This document shows, one piece after another, positions 16,265-24,398 of a DNA stretch of 64,000 nt. The DNA is from Bradyrhizobium algeriense (GTDB lineage Bacteria > Pseudomonadota > Alphaproteobacteria > Rhizobiales > Xanthobacteraceae): positions 1-64,000 of the forward strand of contig NZ_PYCN01000012.1 in NCBI RefSeq assembly GCF_003062295.1, written 5' to 3'. The notes under the pieces were generated by a model. The model had not been told where the DNA came from. It made no database searches and saw only the letters and a program-made list of their open reading frames with translations. Numbering within the stretch: the stretch's first letter is position 1; each line of letters opens with the position of its first letter. Both the position numbers and the translations under genes were made by a program.

Positions 16265-16534
16265 TTAGTTTGACCGCGGAGTCTCGACGGCGAACGCCAC
16301 GATCTTTCGCACCAGCGGCAGCACCGCGAGCAAGGTCGGAAACGCCACCAGCCACGATATCGCCCATGCAGCGGGCCAAGTCGCAACGAAAGCAGGCGTT
16401 GGACCGAGACTCCTCAGGGTCGAGATCGCGGATACAACGAAAGTCATCAGCACTGACAGCACCAGCGGCATGACGATCGCCGCGTAGCGCGCTGGCAATT
16501 TTCCGCGCGGGCGCGGAGCATGAAACCTGGTCAT
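16265..16534 (-). CDS. Small membrane protein, DUF2798 family
   Basis: 89 residues from the ATG at 16534, with AAAGAG upstream. Two hydrophobic helices are evident, about residues 19-40 (AIVMPLVLSVLMTFVVSAIS) and 50-75, with a short loop LRSLGPTPAF between them. This two-helix layout, with an Arg/Lys-rich N-terminus and the MxLVLSxLMTxVVSxIST pattern, matches DUF2798. No function is known for the family. It is convergent with mutY, with 38 bp between the stops. The longer frame up to 16579 adds only a basic, unconserved-looking leader. Confidence 0.8.
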   Translation of the reverse strand: MTRFHAPRPRGKLPARYAAIVMPLVLSVLMTFVVSAISTLRSLGPTPAFVATWPAAWAISWLVAFPTLLAVLPLVRKIVAFAVETPRSN

Positions 16535-16812
16535 GATATCACTCTTTGGAATTTGGTCGGTCGATCGCGAGCGGCGCATGACGCATTCCTCCGGGGTCGA
16601 ACCGACCGGTTGAATGCGTTGCCTGACGTGAGACGCTTACGGTGCGCATAGGCGCAGCAGCCGTTTCCTATCGAAGGTGCAGGGCTGGCGCCAGCCCTCT
16701 CATCTGGAAGCTGTCAAAATCGGCAGCCGGCGGCCGGTGAGCAACGCCCGCAGCTTGCTGACACCATGCTGGCAGCAGGCCTGCCGTAGGAAGGGGCCTC
16801 ACGGAGGTTTCC

Positions 16813-17268
16813 ATGATCCGCACCGCTCTCGACAATATCCCCACGCCGCCGTCTTCCAGACTGCTCGGCTGGCACGTGCTCGACGCGCGGCCGAAGGACG
16901 GCTGGATCCGGATCGGCTTCGACGGCAAACGGGATTTCTGCAACCCGGCCGGCTTCGTGCAGGGCGGCATTCTCTCGGCGATGCTCGACGACACCATGGG
17001 GCCGGCCGTTTTCGTCATGACCGAAGGAAAACTCTACACGGCGACCATCACCATGACCGTGAATTATCTCGCGCCGGCCAAACCCGGGCCGATCACGGGC
17101 GAGGCCAAAGTCACCCAGCTCGGCAAGACCGTTGCCTTTGTGGAGGGGCGGCTGACGGCCGTGGATGGCACGCTGCTGGCGACAGCCACGACCAGCGCGC
17201 GGCTGGTCGAGACCGCGAAGGCCATCGCTTCCTTTGTCAGCTCGCAGCCCGCGGCGTTGCCTGCGTGA
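16813..17268 (+). CDS. PaaI-family hotdog-fold thioesterase
   Basis: 151 residues. The hotdog motif region NPAGFVQGGILSAMLDDTMG is typical of PaaI/YbgC-like acyl-CoA thioesterases, with GGxxxAxxD around the catalytic helix. The long strand TATITMTVNYLAPAKPG and the AxVTQLGKTVAFVEG block complete the fold. It should hydrolyse an acyl- or aryl-CoA thioester; the substrate cannot be told from sequence. GGAGGTTT sits well placed before the ATG. Its last 32 bp overlap the end of the convergent FAD monooxygenase gene. The upstream gap 16580-16812 holds only small hairpins such as AGGGCTGGCGCCAGCCCT. Confidence 0.9.
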   Translation: MIRTALDNIPTPPSSRLLGWHVLDARPKDGWIRIGFDGKRDFCNPAGFVQGGILSAMLDDTMGPAVFVMTEGKLYTATITMTVNYLAPAKPGPITGEAKVTQLGKTVAFVEGRLTAVDGTLLATATTSARLVETAKAIASFVSSQPAALPA

Positions 17269-18523
17269 TCTGGACGATCGGCGGCTTGGCGTTGAGGCCT
17301 TCGACCTGGAAGCCGGCGACGCGCTTGTAGTTGGCGGCGATGTCTTCCAGCTCCGGCAGCGAGAGCACGTCGGTGACGACGTCGTAGCCGTCGGGCGCGC
17401 GCTCTTCGATCATCTGCATGACCTGCTCGGGACCGTTGCGGCGGTTGAGCATCACGAGATCGGTGGTCGCCGGGCGGCGCTCGGCTTCATATGCGACCAA
17501 CGCGGCGTTGGTCGCGCCATGCGCCAGGATTTCGCGGGTGATGACGCGGGCGTCCAAAATCGCCTGCGACGCGCCGTTGGAGCCGATCGGGTACATCGGA
17601 TGCGCGGCATCGCCCATCAGCGTGACACGGCCGAACGTCCATTGCGCAACGGGATCGCGATCGACGAGGGGGTATTCATAGGCGTGCGGGCACCTCTCGA
17701 TCAGGCCGGGCACATCGAGCCAGTCGAATTTCCAGTCCTTGAACCAGGGCAGAAACTCTTCGAGCCGGGCGGTCCGGTTATAGTCCTCGCGCCGCCACTG
17801 ATAGGTCGGCGGCATATGCCGCTCGGCCACCCAGTTGATTTTGAACTTGTCCGCGCTGTCTGCCTGTTTCGAAATCGGATAGCAGACGAATTTCAGGATC
17901 TCGTGGCCGGCCATGATCATGGTGCGGCCGGACAGGAAGGCGTCGCTTTCGGTGATGCCGCGCCACAGGATACGCCCGTTCCAGATCGGCGGGCCTTCGC
18001 CGGGATAGAGCTTTTCGCGAACCGCCGAATGGATGCCGTCGGCTGCGATCAGCAGCGCGCCCTCGTGAGCGCCTTTCGATTTGCCGGTCGCCTTGTCGAT
18101 GAATTCGGCGCGCACGCCATTCTCCGTCTCGCTCCAGCCAGTGAGGTGATGGCTGGTCAGGATGTTCTCCGGCCCCAGCCGCTCGATCGCGGCATCGAGC
18201 AGGATCTGCTGCAGCGTGCCGCGATGGATCGAGAATTGCGGCCATTTGTAACCGGCCTCGATGCCGCGCGGCTCGCTCCAGATCGGCTTGCCGTGCTTGG
18301 AGAAATACGCGAGCTCCCTGGTGCGGACAGCGTGCGCATCGAGCCTGTCGTGCAGGCCGAGCTCGATCAATTCGCGTACCGCATGGGGCAGCACGTTGAT
18401 GCCGACGCCGAGGGGTTTCAGCTCGGACACGCTTTCGAAAACTTTGGCGGGAACGCCGATCTGGTGCAGGCTGAGTGCCAGCGTCAGCCCGCCGATGCCG
18501 CCGCCCGCGATGAGAACAGTCAT
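17237..18523 (-). CDS. FAD-dependent aromatic monooxygenase (flavin hydroxylase family)
   Basis: 428 residues. The dinucleotide-binding motif GGGIGGL is at the N-terminus (residues 7-13), the second FAD-contact motif ALLIAADGIHSAVREKL is near the middle, and the C-terminal GD motif VTLMGDAAHPMYPIGSNG is intact. This is the group A single-component flavoprotein pattern seen in salicylate and p-hydroxybenzoate hydroxylases. NAD(P)H and O2 would hydroxylate an aromatic substrate, which is unknown. The gene overlaps the convergent thioesterase by 32 bp. It lies 97 bp downstream of an NTF2-like gene on the same strand and may be cotranscribed with it. Confidence 0.92.
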   Translation of the reverse strand: MTVLIAGGGIGGLTLALSLHQIGVPAKVFESVSELKPLGVGINVLPHAVRELIELGLHDRLDAHAVRTRELAYFSKHGKPIWSEPRGIEAGYKWPQFSIHRGTLQQILLDAAIERLGPENILTSHHLTGWSETENGVRAEFIDKATGKSKGAHEGALLIAADGIHSAVREKLYPGEGPPIWNGRILWRGITESDAFLSGRTMIMAGHEILKFVCYPISKQADSADKFKINWVAERHMPPTYQWRREDYNRTARLEEFLPWFKDWKFDWLDVPGLIERCPHAYEYPLVDRDPVAQWTFGRVTLMGDAAHPMYPIGSNGASQAILDARVITREILAHGATNAALVAYEAERRPATTDLVMLNRRNGPEQVMQMIEERAPDGYDVVTDVLSLPELEDIAANYKRVAGFQVEGLNAKPPIVQITQATPRAAS

Positions 18524-18620
18524 GTTACGCCCCTCTTACTGCCTGGGCGTCATGGCATGAGAGGCGGCAAGGGGGCAACTGCGAAGGTAGGCGGCGGATA
18601 GGCTCACGGCGGCAGACGAT

Positions 18621-18995
18621 TCAACCGAGCGGTGGCGGAGCACCGAAGAAGCCGACGATTTTGACCAGCCGGCCGTCGGGACCGACCTCGCCAAAATCGA
18701 TCGACGTGTCGCCGCTGGTTCCATCCGCGCGCACCAGGCGCCAGAGGAAGCGGACCACATGGTGGTGCACATCGATGCCGCTCATGAACTCGAGCCGTGC
18801 GCCGGGCCGGCTGGCCAGCACCTCGCCGATCTTCGTCGCCAGCGCGTCACGCCCGGCCAGCGAGACGTTCGGATCGAGATAGATGCCGTTGTCGCTCCAG
18901 CATTGCTCGAGCAAGGCGTGTCGGGCCGCATCGTCCGGCTCGTTCCATGCCGCCATATATTGTGTCACGATCTTCGTGATCGCATCGTCTTCCAT
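18621..18995 (-). CDS. NTF2-like (SnoaL-type) protein
   Basis: 124 residues from the ATG at 18995, with AGGACAGGAG just upstream. The cone-shaped alpha+beta fold is suggested by an N-terminal helix (ITKIVTQYMAAWN), the segment CWSDNGIYLDPNVSLAGRDAL, and strands IDVHHHVVRFLWRLV and TSIDFGEV. NTF2-like proteins of this kind serve as small-molecule isomerases, hydrolases or binding proteins. It is divergent from the MmyB-type regulator gene at 19145 (149-bp gap), a common arrangement for a regulator and its target, and lies upstream of the FAD monooxygenase. It may act on the product or substrate of that enzyme, but this is inference. Confidence 0.85.
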   Translation of the reverse strand: MEDDAITKIVTQYMAAWNEPDDAARHALLEQCWSDNGIYLDPNVSLAGRDALATKIGEVLASRPGARLEFMSGIDVHHHVVRFLWRLVRADGTSGDTSIDFGEVGPDGRLVKIVGFFGAPPPLG

Positions 18996-19144
18996 GAGCG
19001 CTCCTGTCCTTCCCTGTATTCCCTGCACGATCGAGGCGGGCAACTCATCGCGCGTTTCGCCGTGAACTCTTGCAAGGAATCGTCGGACAGTCACTTACAT
19101 CCGAGGTAATTGCCCTTCCGACGTGATGGTCTAGATTGCCGCAC

Positions 19145-19969
19145 ATGAGCGCGCCAAACCAGAATTCGCAGGACGTCGCGAACGGGCATTTCAGCAGCCT
19201 GCTGAAGCACTGGAGAAACGTGCGCCGCCTTACCCAGATCGAACCGGCGGTTGATGCAAATGTCTCGGCCAAACATCTGTGTTTTCTGGAAACCGGCCGC
19301 TCTCAACCGAGCCGCGAGATGGTGCAGTTGCTCGGCAGTGCGCTCGATCTGCCGCTCGAGGAGAGGAACGCGCTGCATGTCGCGGCGGGCTTCGTGCCGC
19401 CCTACGGCGACAAGGGGCTGGCCGCCGATAATCTGCAGCCGGTGCAGCAAGCGCTGGATTTCATCCTGCGTCAGCAGGAGCCGTACCCGGCGATTGTCAT
19501 CGACGGCCGCTGGGACGTCCGCATGCGCAACCAGGGATCGGCGCGCCTGCTGAAACCCTTTCGCGATTCATACGAGATGGCGGCCGGGCTCGCCGACAAC
19601 GCCATGCACGTCGTCTTCCATCCGAAGGGGCTGCGGCAGTTCATCGTGAACTGGGATGAGTTCGCCGGCCAGCTGATCCAGATCCTTCATCGCGACGTCG
19701 CGCAAGGCAGCCGGGCTGCGGCGCAGCTGCTCGGCGAAATCATGGCCTATCCCGGGCTGTCGGCCGAATGGAGGCTTCCGCGACAAGCGTCGGCATCCGC
19801 TCCGGTCATGACGATGCACCTTGCCAAGGGTGACTTTCACCTCGCCTTCTTCTCCACCTTTACGACGCTGGCGATGCCGATGGATGCGGCGCTGCAACAG
19901 ATCAAGATCGAGTGTTTTTTCCCGGCGGACGACGCGACCGCCGAGAAGGCGCGACAACTGGCACTCTAA
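19145..19969 (+). CDS. XRE-family regulator with MmyB-like ligand-binding domain
   Basis: 274 residues from the ATG at 19145; an upstream in-frame TTG lacks support. The N-terminal helix-turn-helix (about residues 12-75) includes the typical end FLETGRSQPSREMV. The C-terminal region from about residue 95 (QPVQQALDFILRQQEPYPAIVIDGRWDV) to the end matches the MmyB-like ligand-binding domain found in many actinobacterial and alphaproteobacterial regulators, which is thought to bind fatty acids or similar ligands. It is divergent from one NTF2-like gene and 19 bp upstream of another on its own strand, so it probably controls one or both. Confidence 0.9.
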   Translation: MSAPNQNSQDVANGHFSSLLKHWRNVRRLTQIEPAVDANVSAKHLCFLETGRSQPSREMVQLLGSALDLPLEERNALHVAAGFVPPYGDKGLAADNLQPVQQALDFILRQQEPYPAIVIDGRWDVRMRNQGSARLLKPFRDSYEMAAGLADNAMHVVFHPKGLRQFIVNWDEFAGQLIQILHRDVAQGSRAAAQLLGEIMAYPGLSAEWRLPRQASASAPVMTMHLAKGDFHLAFFSTFTTLAMPMDAALQQIKIECFFPADDATAEKARQLAL

Positions 19970-19988
19970 CAAAACTCAGGAGATGGAA

Positions 19989-20465
19989 ATGCAACATGCT
20001 CTGCGTAATCAATCGGCTGAGACGATGAACGAATTGCGTGCGTTGAACGCCCGCTTCATCCATAATTTCGTGACCAACGACGTGGCTTCGCACGACGCCA
20101 TTCTGCATCCCGGCTTCATCAACATCTTGCCCACGGGCCAGCGGTGGGATCGCGCGACATATCTGAAATACTGGGCTACGGCCTTCGATCCTGATGTCAT
20201 CGTCTACTGGGACGTCCGCGATGAACTCATTACCGTCATCGGCGACGTTGCGCTGGTGCGCTCCACCAACAAATGCACGCGCCGCCGCGATGGCAATGAA
20301 GTCACCGGCATGACCACCTATACCGACACCTACCTGTTCGAGAACGGTGCGTGGAAGTGCATCCAGGCCCAGATCACGGCGGTCGCGCCTGAGCATTATC
20401 CCGCCGATGACACGATCGTCAGCGTCTATATCAAGGGAAAGCTCCAGCACCGCGCGGCGGCGTGA
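19989..20465 (+). CDS. NTF2-like protein (DUF4440-type)
   Basis: 158 residues from the ATG at 19989, which has AGGAG six bases upstream; the ATG two codons earlier overlaps that site. It begins with a long helix (AETMNELRALNARFIHNFVTND), followed by the pocket-forming segment HPGFINILPTGQRWDRATY and strands VIGDVALVRSTNKC and TDTYLFENGAWKCIQAQ, the NTF2/SnoaL signature. It directly follows the MmyB-type regulator and is probably its cotranscribed partner. The substrate or ligand is unknown. Confidence 0.86.
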   Translation: MQHALRNQSAETMNELRALNARFIHNFVTNDVASHDAILHPGFINILPTGQRWDRATYLKYWATAFDPDVIVYWDVRDELITVIGDVALVRSTNKCTRRRDGNEVTGMTTYTDTYLFENGAWKCIQAQITAVAPEHYPADDTIVSVYIKGKLQHRAAA

Positions 20466-20594
20466 ATGCGCCGGCTGCGGGCAAGCCGGCCGGCATGCCC
20501 TGGCTTGCGTGTAGCGCAGGGGCGCTTCAACGCGCCGGGGATGGACGGCGGACAGGCGCGCGGTTAACCTCCGGCTTCCCCCGTGAGGATCACC

Positions 20595-21212
20595 ATGTTC
20601 AAGCTCTATACCGCCCCCGGCACCTGCGCGCTGGCTTCGCATATCGCTCTGGAGGAGGCCGGCGCCTCCTATGCGGCGGAGCGGCTCGACTTCAAGAACG
20701 GCCAGCAGACTACCCCGCAATATCTTGCGATCAATCCAAAGGGGCGGGTGCCGGCGCTGGTGACCGACCGTGGCACCCTGACCGAAACGCCGGCGATCCT
20801 CGCCTACATTGCGCAAAGCTTTCCGCAGGCCAAGCTGATGCCGGACGACCCGTTCGCCTTCGCGCAGGCGCAGTCCTTCAACAGCTATCTCTGCGCGACG
20901 GTGCACGTCAATCATGCGCACAAGGGGCGCGGCTATCGCTGGGCGGTCGAGGAATCCTCGTTCGCCGACATGAAGCGCAAGGTGCCGGAAACCATGGCCG
21001 CGGCGTTCGCGCTGATCGAGCGCGACATGCTGAAGGGACCGTGGGTAATGGGCGAGCAGTACACGGTGTGCGACCCCTATCTGTTTACGATCGCCGGTTG
21101 GTTGGAGGGCGATGGTGTCGATCTCGCGGCGCTGCCGAAGGTGGCCGCTCACCGCAAGCGGATGTCGGAGCGGCCGGCCGTGCAGAAGGTGCTGGCGGAC
21201 GTGAAAGCCTGA
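20595..21212 (+). CDS. Glutathione S-transferase
   Basis: 205 residues from the ATG at 20595 with GAGGAT upstream. The thioredoxin-like N-terminal domain begins MFKLYTAPGTCALASHIAL, where the serine/cysteine after PGTC is placed like the beta-class catalytic Cys/Ser, and the cis-proline and glutathione-contact segment GRVPALVTD...LTETPAILAYIA is intact. The helical C-terminal domain follows from about residue 85. It should conjugate or reduce electrophiles with glutathione in the cytosol. It stands between the NTF2-like gene and a convergent LysR gene, within the accessory detoxification-like stretch. Confidence 0.93.
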   Translation: MFKLYTAPGTCALASHIALEEAGASYAAERLDFKNGQQTTPQYLAINPKGRVPALVTDRGTLTETPAILAYIAQSFPQAKLMPDDPFAFAQAQSFNSYLCATVHVNHAHKGRGYRWAVEESSFADMKRKVPETMAAAFALIERDMLKGPWVMGEQYTVCDPYLFTIAGWLEGDGVDLAALPKVAAHRKRMSERPAVQKVLADVKA

Positions 21213-21229
21213 ACGCGCAGGGTGGCACC

Positions 21230-22150
21230 CTACGCAACCTTTTTCCCGCGCTCCATTTCGCGACCGATGCCGAGCATGATGTTGCGCAGCCAGATCGAGC
21301 CCGGGTCCATCTGGGCGCGGGTCGGGTAGAACATGAACTGCTCGTCGATCCCGGGATCGAGCGGTGGCGAGACCGTTGTCAGCGATAGTTGCTTCGACAG
21401 CGCGGCGATCAGCCGGCGCGGCACGAAGGCGACGAGATCGGTGCGCGCGGCGACATGCAGCGCCTCGATATAGCCGGGCACGACCAGCGCGATCCGCCGC
21501 TCGATGCCCTTGGGGCGCAGCCAGATGTCGATCAGGTCCTCGCTCTGGCCGCGGATCACGACCGCGACGTGGCGCGCGTCGAGAAACACGTCCGGCCGCT
21601 TCAGCCGCGCGCCGACAGGGTGGCCCCGCCGCACCGCGAGCGCGTCGCTGTCGGTGTAGAGCCGTTGCCGGTGAAATCCGGTAAAGGCGTTGCCGATCGA
21701 GATCACCATGTCGATCGTGCGGGCGAACTCCGCGGTGAAGATCGCAGGTCCGCGCCACGGCACGACGTCGATCCGGACGTTCGGCGCTATCTTCGTGATC
21801 TTCGCCATCAGCGGCGGCATCAGAAGCTCGACCGCCAGATCCGGCATCATCAGGCGAAACTGGCGCTCGCTTCTGGCGGCGTCGAACTCATCGGCGATGA
21901 ACAGGGAGCGCACCTGATCGAGCGCCTGCGCCAGGGGCGCGCGCAGCGCCTGTGCCCGCGGCGTCAGCTCCATCCGCGCTCCATTGCGAACCAAAAGGGG
22001 ATCGCCGATCAGGTCGCGCAGCCGCTGCAACGCATGGCTGGCGGCCGGCTGCGACAGCCCGATCCGCATCGCGGCGCGGCTGACATTGGCTTCCCTGAGC
22101 AGCGCGTCGAGCGCGACCAGCAGGTTGAGGTCAAGCGAGCTCAAATTCAT
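21230..22150 (-). CDS. LysR-family transcriptional regulator (NodD-like branch)
   Basis: 306 residues from MNLSSLDLNLLVALDALL. The winged helix-turn-helix occupies about residues 6-65 (VSRAAMRIGLSQPAASHALQRLRDLIGDPLLVRNG), and a periplasmic-binding-type effector domain covers 95-300. The spacing of the N-terminal motif and the ARMELTPRAQ segment resemble the NodD/NahR subgroup, which often responds to aromatic compounds. It is divergent from the NTF2-like gene at 22239. The 88-bp gap between them contains an AT-rich stretch (about 22158-22180), the likely shared operator, but no clean T-N11-A dyad could be fixed by eye. Confidence 0.93.
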   Translation of the reverse strand: MNLSSLDLNLLVALDALLREANVSRAAMRIGLSQPAASHALQRLRDLIGDPLLVRNGARMELTPRAQALRAPLAQALDQVRSLFIADEFDAARSERQFRLMMPDLAVELLMPPLMAKITKIAPNVRIDVVPWRGPAIFTAEFARTIDMVISIGNAFTGFHRQRLYTDSDALAVRRGHPVGARLKRPDVFLDARHVAVVIRGQSEDLIDIWLRPKGIERRIALVVPGYIEALHVAARTDLVAFVPRRLIAALSKQLSLTTVSPPLDPGIDEQFMFYPTRAQMDPGSIWLRNIMLGIGREMERGKKVA

Positions 22151-22238
22151 GGGGTGAATATATATCATACTCATTATCGATTGGAAGAATGGCATGCCGC
22201 GCGCGATGATCTGCAGCACAGATCAAAGGAGAGCCGCC

Positions 22239-22670
22239 ATGAGCGCAGAAGCGAACAAGAAACTAGTGCAGCAGGTCTACACAGATTCCGCCAACCGGAG
22301 CGGCACCACCTTCGTCGATAACCTCGCCGAGGATGCCACCTGGATCGTGACCGGCCAGTATTCCTGGTCACATGAGTTCAGGGGCCGCGACGCTATCCAG
22401 AACGGCCTGATGGGCCATTTCCGCTCGTTCTTCGCCGTGCGGCCGCGCACGGTCGCGTTCAACTTCATCGCGGAGGGCGATTATGTCGTGGTCGAAGCCC
22501 GCGGCGATAACGTCACCAAGGCCGGGCTCCGCTACGACAATCAATATTGCATGGTCTGGCGCATCGAGGACGGCAAGATCAAGGAGATCAAGGAATATTG
22601 CGATTCAGCGCTGGTCGAGCGCGTGCTTGGGCCGTTTCCGGCAGAGCGAAAGCTCGCCGCCGTGGTTTAA
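22239..22670 (+). CDS. NTF2-like (SnoaL-type) protein
   Basis: 143 residues with AAAGGAG nine bases before the ATG. It has the helix KKLVQQVYTDSANRSG, the strand and helix DATWIVTGQYSWSHEFRGRD, then FNFIAEGDYVVVEARGDN and YCMVWRIEDGKIKEIKEYCDSALV, which is typical of ketosteroid isomerase-like SnoaL proteins. It is divergent from the NodD-like LysR gene, the usual arrangement for a regulator and its target. It is the third NTF2-like gene within 4 kb, and the three look too different to be recent duplicates. The ligand is unknown. Confidence 0.88.
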   Translation: MSAEANKKLVQQVYTDSANRSGTTFVDNLAEDATWIVTGQYSWSHEFRGRDAIQNGLMGHFRSFFAVRPRTVAFNFIAEGDYVVVEARGDNVTKAGLRYDNQYCMVWRIEDGKIKEIKEYCDSALVERVLGPFPAERKLAAVV

Positions 22671-22674
22671 GCGA

Positions 22675-22899
22675 TTGAGCAGTGTTTGCGCGGAGAGCAG
22701 GCCGCATCGACGACCTGGCTCGCAAAAGTCCGGAACCTTTGCCGTCGCGGCAAGCGCGCTCGCGCTTGTGCGCATCTGGCGGAAGCGCAGCCGCACACGG
22801 CGTCAATTGGCGGCGATGAGCGGGCGCGAGTTGCAGGATATCGGCACGTGCTGGGCGGAAGTTGCCAATGAGGTGGCCAAGCCGTTCTGGCAAAGATGA
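22675..22899 (+). CDS. DUF1127 small protein, start uncertain
   Basis: The C-terminal part is clearly a DUF1127 domain: RRQLAAMSGRELQDIG followed by an acidic turn and EVAKPFWQR at the end. Such proteins are short, arginine-rich and often involved in RNA-linked or stress regulation in alphaproteobacteria. The frame has no ATG before the domain. The start given is a TTG at 22675; a GTG at about 22777 would leave only the domain. The frame extends upstream through the NTF2-like gene, but that overlap is not credible. A strong terminator follows 12 bp after the stop, which supports a real transcript. Confidence 0.6.
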   Translation: MSSVCAESRPHRRPGSQKSGTFAVAASALALVRIWRKRSRTRRQLAAMSGRELQDIGTCWAEVANEVAKPFWQR

Positions 22900-22911
22900 A
22901 GACTGAAACGA

Positions 22912-22937
22912 AAACGGCGCCCTTGCGGGCGCCGTTT
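22912..22937. terminator. Strong bidirectional rho-independent terminator
   Basis: AAACGGCGCCC (22912-22922) pairs perfectly with GGGCGCCGTTT (22927-22937) around a TTGC loop, giving an 11-bp stem. It is followed by TCTAAT on the plus strand and by a T-run on the minus strand. It separates the DUF1127 gene from the convergent glutathione S-transferase gene. Confidence 0.9.
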
Positions 22938-22952
22938 CTAATGATGCTGCGC

Positions 22953-23639
22953 TCAGGCCGCCTTCACCGACATATGCTTGAACATGTTGCTGCGGGCCTC
23001 GTCGTCCATCTCGGCCTTGAACTTGAAGCTGTCCTTCAGCGCGATCGCCTTTGCCGCCGCCGGACGGGCCGAAATCTCGTCGACCAGCCGCTTGACGTTG
23101 GGATATTTCGCGACTGCGTCGTCGCCGAGAACGAAGGGGAGCATGCGGGCCCAGCCCCAGACGTCCATGTCGACGATGGTGTAGGTGTCGCCGACCATGT
23201 AGCGGCGGTTTGCGAGGTGGTCGTTGAGAATACCGAAGTGCCGCTGCGCCTCGAACTGGTAGCGGTTATGGGCGTAGTCGATTTTTTCCGGCGCAAAATG
23301 CTTGAAGTGGACGGCCTGGCCGGAAAACGGGCCGACGCCGGTGGCGGCGAACATCAGCCATGACAGCAATTCGCCGCGGTTGGCCGGCGTGTTCGCAGGC
23401 AGAAACTTGCCGGTCTTTTCGGCGAGGTAGAGCAGGATGGCATTGCTGTCGAACACCTTGACGCCGTCGTCGTCGATCGCGGGCACCTTGGCGTTCGGAT
23501 TGATGGCGAGATATTCCGGCTTGAACTGGTCACCCTTGCGGGTGTCGACGGCGACCGGCTCGTAGGCAAGACCGGCTTCCTCGAGGAAGAGGGCGACCTT
23601 GGTCGGGTTGGGCGATCCGTTGAAATAGAATTTGAGCAT
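22953..23639 (-). CDS. Glutathione S-transferase
   Basis: 228 residues from MLKFYFNGSPNPTKVALFL, with GGGAGA upstream. The N-terminal thioredoxin-like domain carries the GSH-contact region AKVPAIDDDGVKVFDSNAILLYLA. The all-helical C-terminal domain includes YMVGDTYTIVDMDVWGWARM, matching the conserved N-capping box region. The S-P-N motif at residues 9-11 occupies the catalytic-residue position. It shares little with the transferase at 20595, so they are separate lineages rather than tandem duplicates. Its transcript ends at the terminator 22912-22937. Confidence 0.93.
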   Translation of the reverse strand: MLKFYFNGSPNPTKVALFLEEAGLAYEPVAVDTRKGDQFKPEYLAINPNAKVPAIDDDGVKVFDSNAILLYLAEKTGKFLPANTPANRGELLSWLMFAATGVGPFSGQAVHFKHFAPEKIDYAHNRYQFEAQRHFGILNDHLANRRYMVGDTYTIVDMDVWGWARMLPFVLGDDAVAKYPNVKRLVDEISARPAAAKAIALKDSFKFKAEMDDEARSNMFKHMSVKAA

Positions 23640-23780
23640 TTGGAATTCTCCCGCATTGCTTCTTGCCAGGACACTTGTTGCGACACGCGGCGGCATTGCC
23701 GCCTTGCGTCACGTCCATGCTCAAATTTTTGCGGGATGCGCAAGCGACGAGTTTGTTACCGGCCGGAGCCGGCGCTCTCG

Positions 23781-23822
23781 AGACGAGCGAAGCTCGCTCT
23801 GGAGACGAGCGAAGCTCGCTCT
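23781..23822. repeat. Two tandem copies of a 20-bp palindromic unit
   Basis: AGACGAGCGAAGCTCGCTCT occurs at 23781-23800 and again at 23803-23822, separated by GG. Each copy contains the near-palindrome GAGCGAAGCTCGCTC. The second copy touches the stop codon of the membrane protein gene at 23823. It may act as a 3'-end hairpin for that gene. Confidence 0.85.
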
Positions 23823-24149
23823 CTACGATAGCGCCAGACCGGCTATGCCGGCGACCGCAAGGCCGGCACCGGCAGCGATCATGAGGGATGCGAAACGTAT
23901 TTCCGAACGCAGCGCGGTTCGTTGCCCCGTGCGCTCCGATCCTCGCGCATAGCCGTGCACAATGATCTGCTCACTGAAGGAGCCGCTGGCGTCAAGAATG
24001 TCGGTCAAGCCCGCACTGGCGACCAGGATGCCGAGGATGATCAGTCCGGCGGGGCCCATCAAACTCAACAGCAGTATTGGAAACAAGCCGATCAGGAAGA
24101 TCGGCAGCAGCGGCAGCACAATGAACGACTCAGAGCCTCGCGTGCGCAT
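23823..24149 (-). CDS. Small membrane protein of unknown function
   Basis: 108 residues. Hydrophobic segments lie at about 9-30 (FIVLPLLPIFLIGLFPILLL), 33-48 (GPAGLIILGILVASAG) and 88-107 near the C-terminus; the polar middle (SFSEQIIVHGYARGSERTG) would be a loop. AAGAGA precedes the ATG. I do not recognise a family. It has no obvious operon partner: ccrM lies upstream on the same strand but its stop is 249 bp away. The gap 24150-24398 holds no gene I can support. Confidence 0.65.
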   Translation of the reverse strand: MRTRGSESFIVLPLLPIFLIGLFPILLLSLMGPAGLIILGILVASAGLTDILDASGSFSEQIIVHGYARGSERTGQRTALRSEIRFASLMIAAGAGLAVAGIAGLALS

Positions 24150-24398
24150 GGCAGTAATCTCTTATGCAGAAATGAATGTATCACGTATCTCGTCAAACAC
24201 ATAGGAGCGAAAAGGCGCATCGCTACCCGCGTGCATGGCACGGCTGCTATGCTGGCGGACGGCGCCGGCTGCGCGGAGTATGGGCAAAGCCGAATTTCGC
24301 GCCATCGCCGGCCCGGCGGGCCATGCGCACGGTGCGGTGCTTTGGTGCGGCCGTGCCATGGGGCCTCTGGGCGTGGCGCGATGACGTGAAAATGAGGC

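Noticed and set aside
22151..22238. A defined LysR box (T-N11-A or nod-box) between the LysR and NTF2-like genes
   Set aside because: The gap has an AT-rich patch, but no clean dyad could be fixed by eye.
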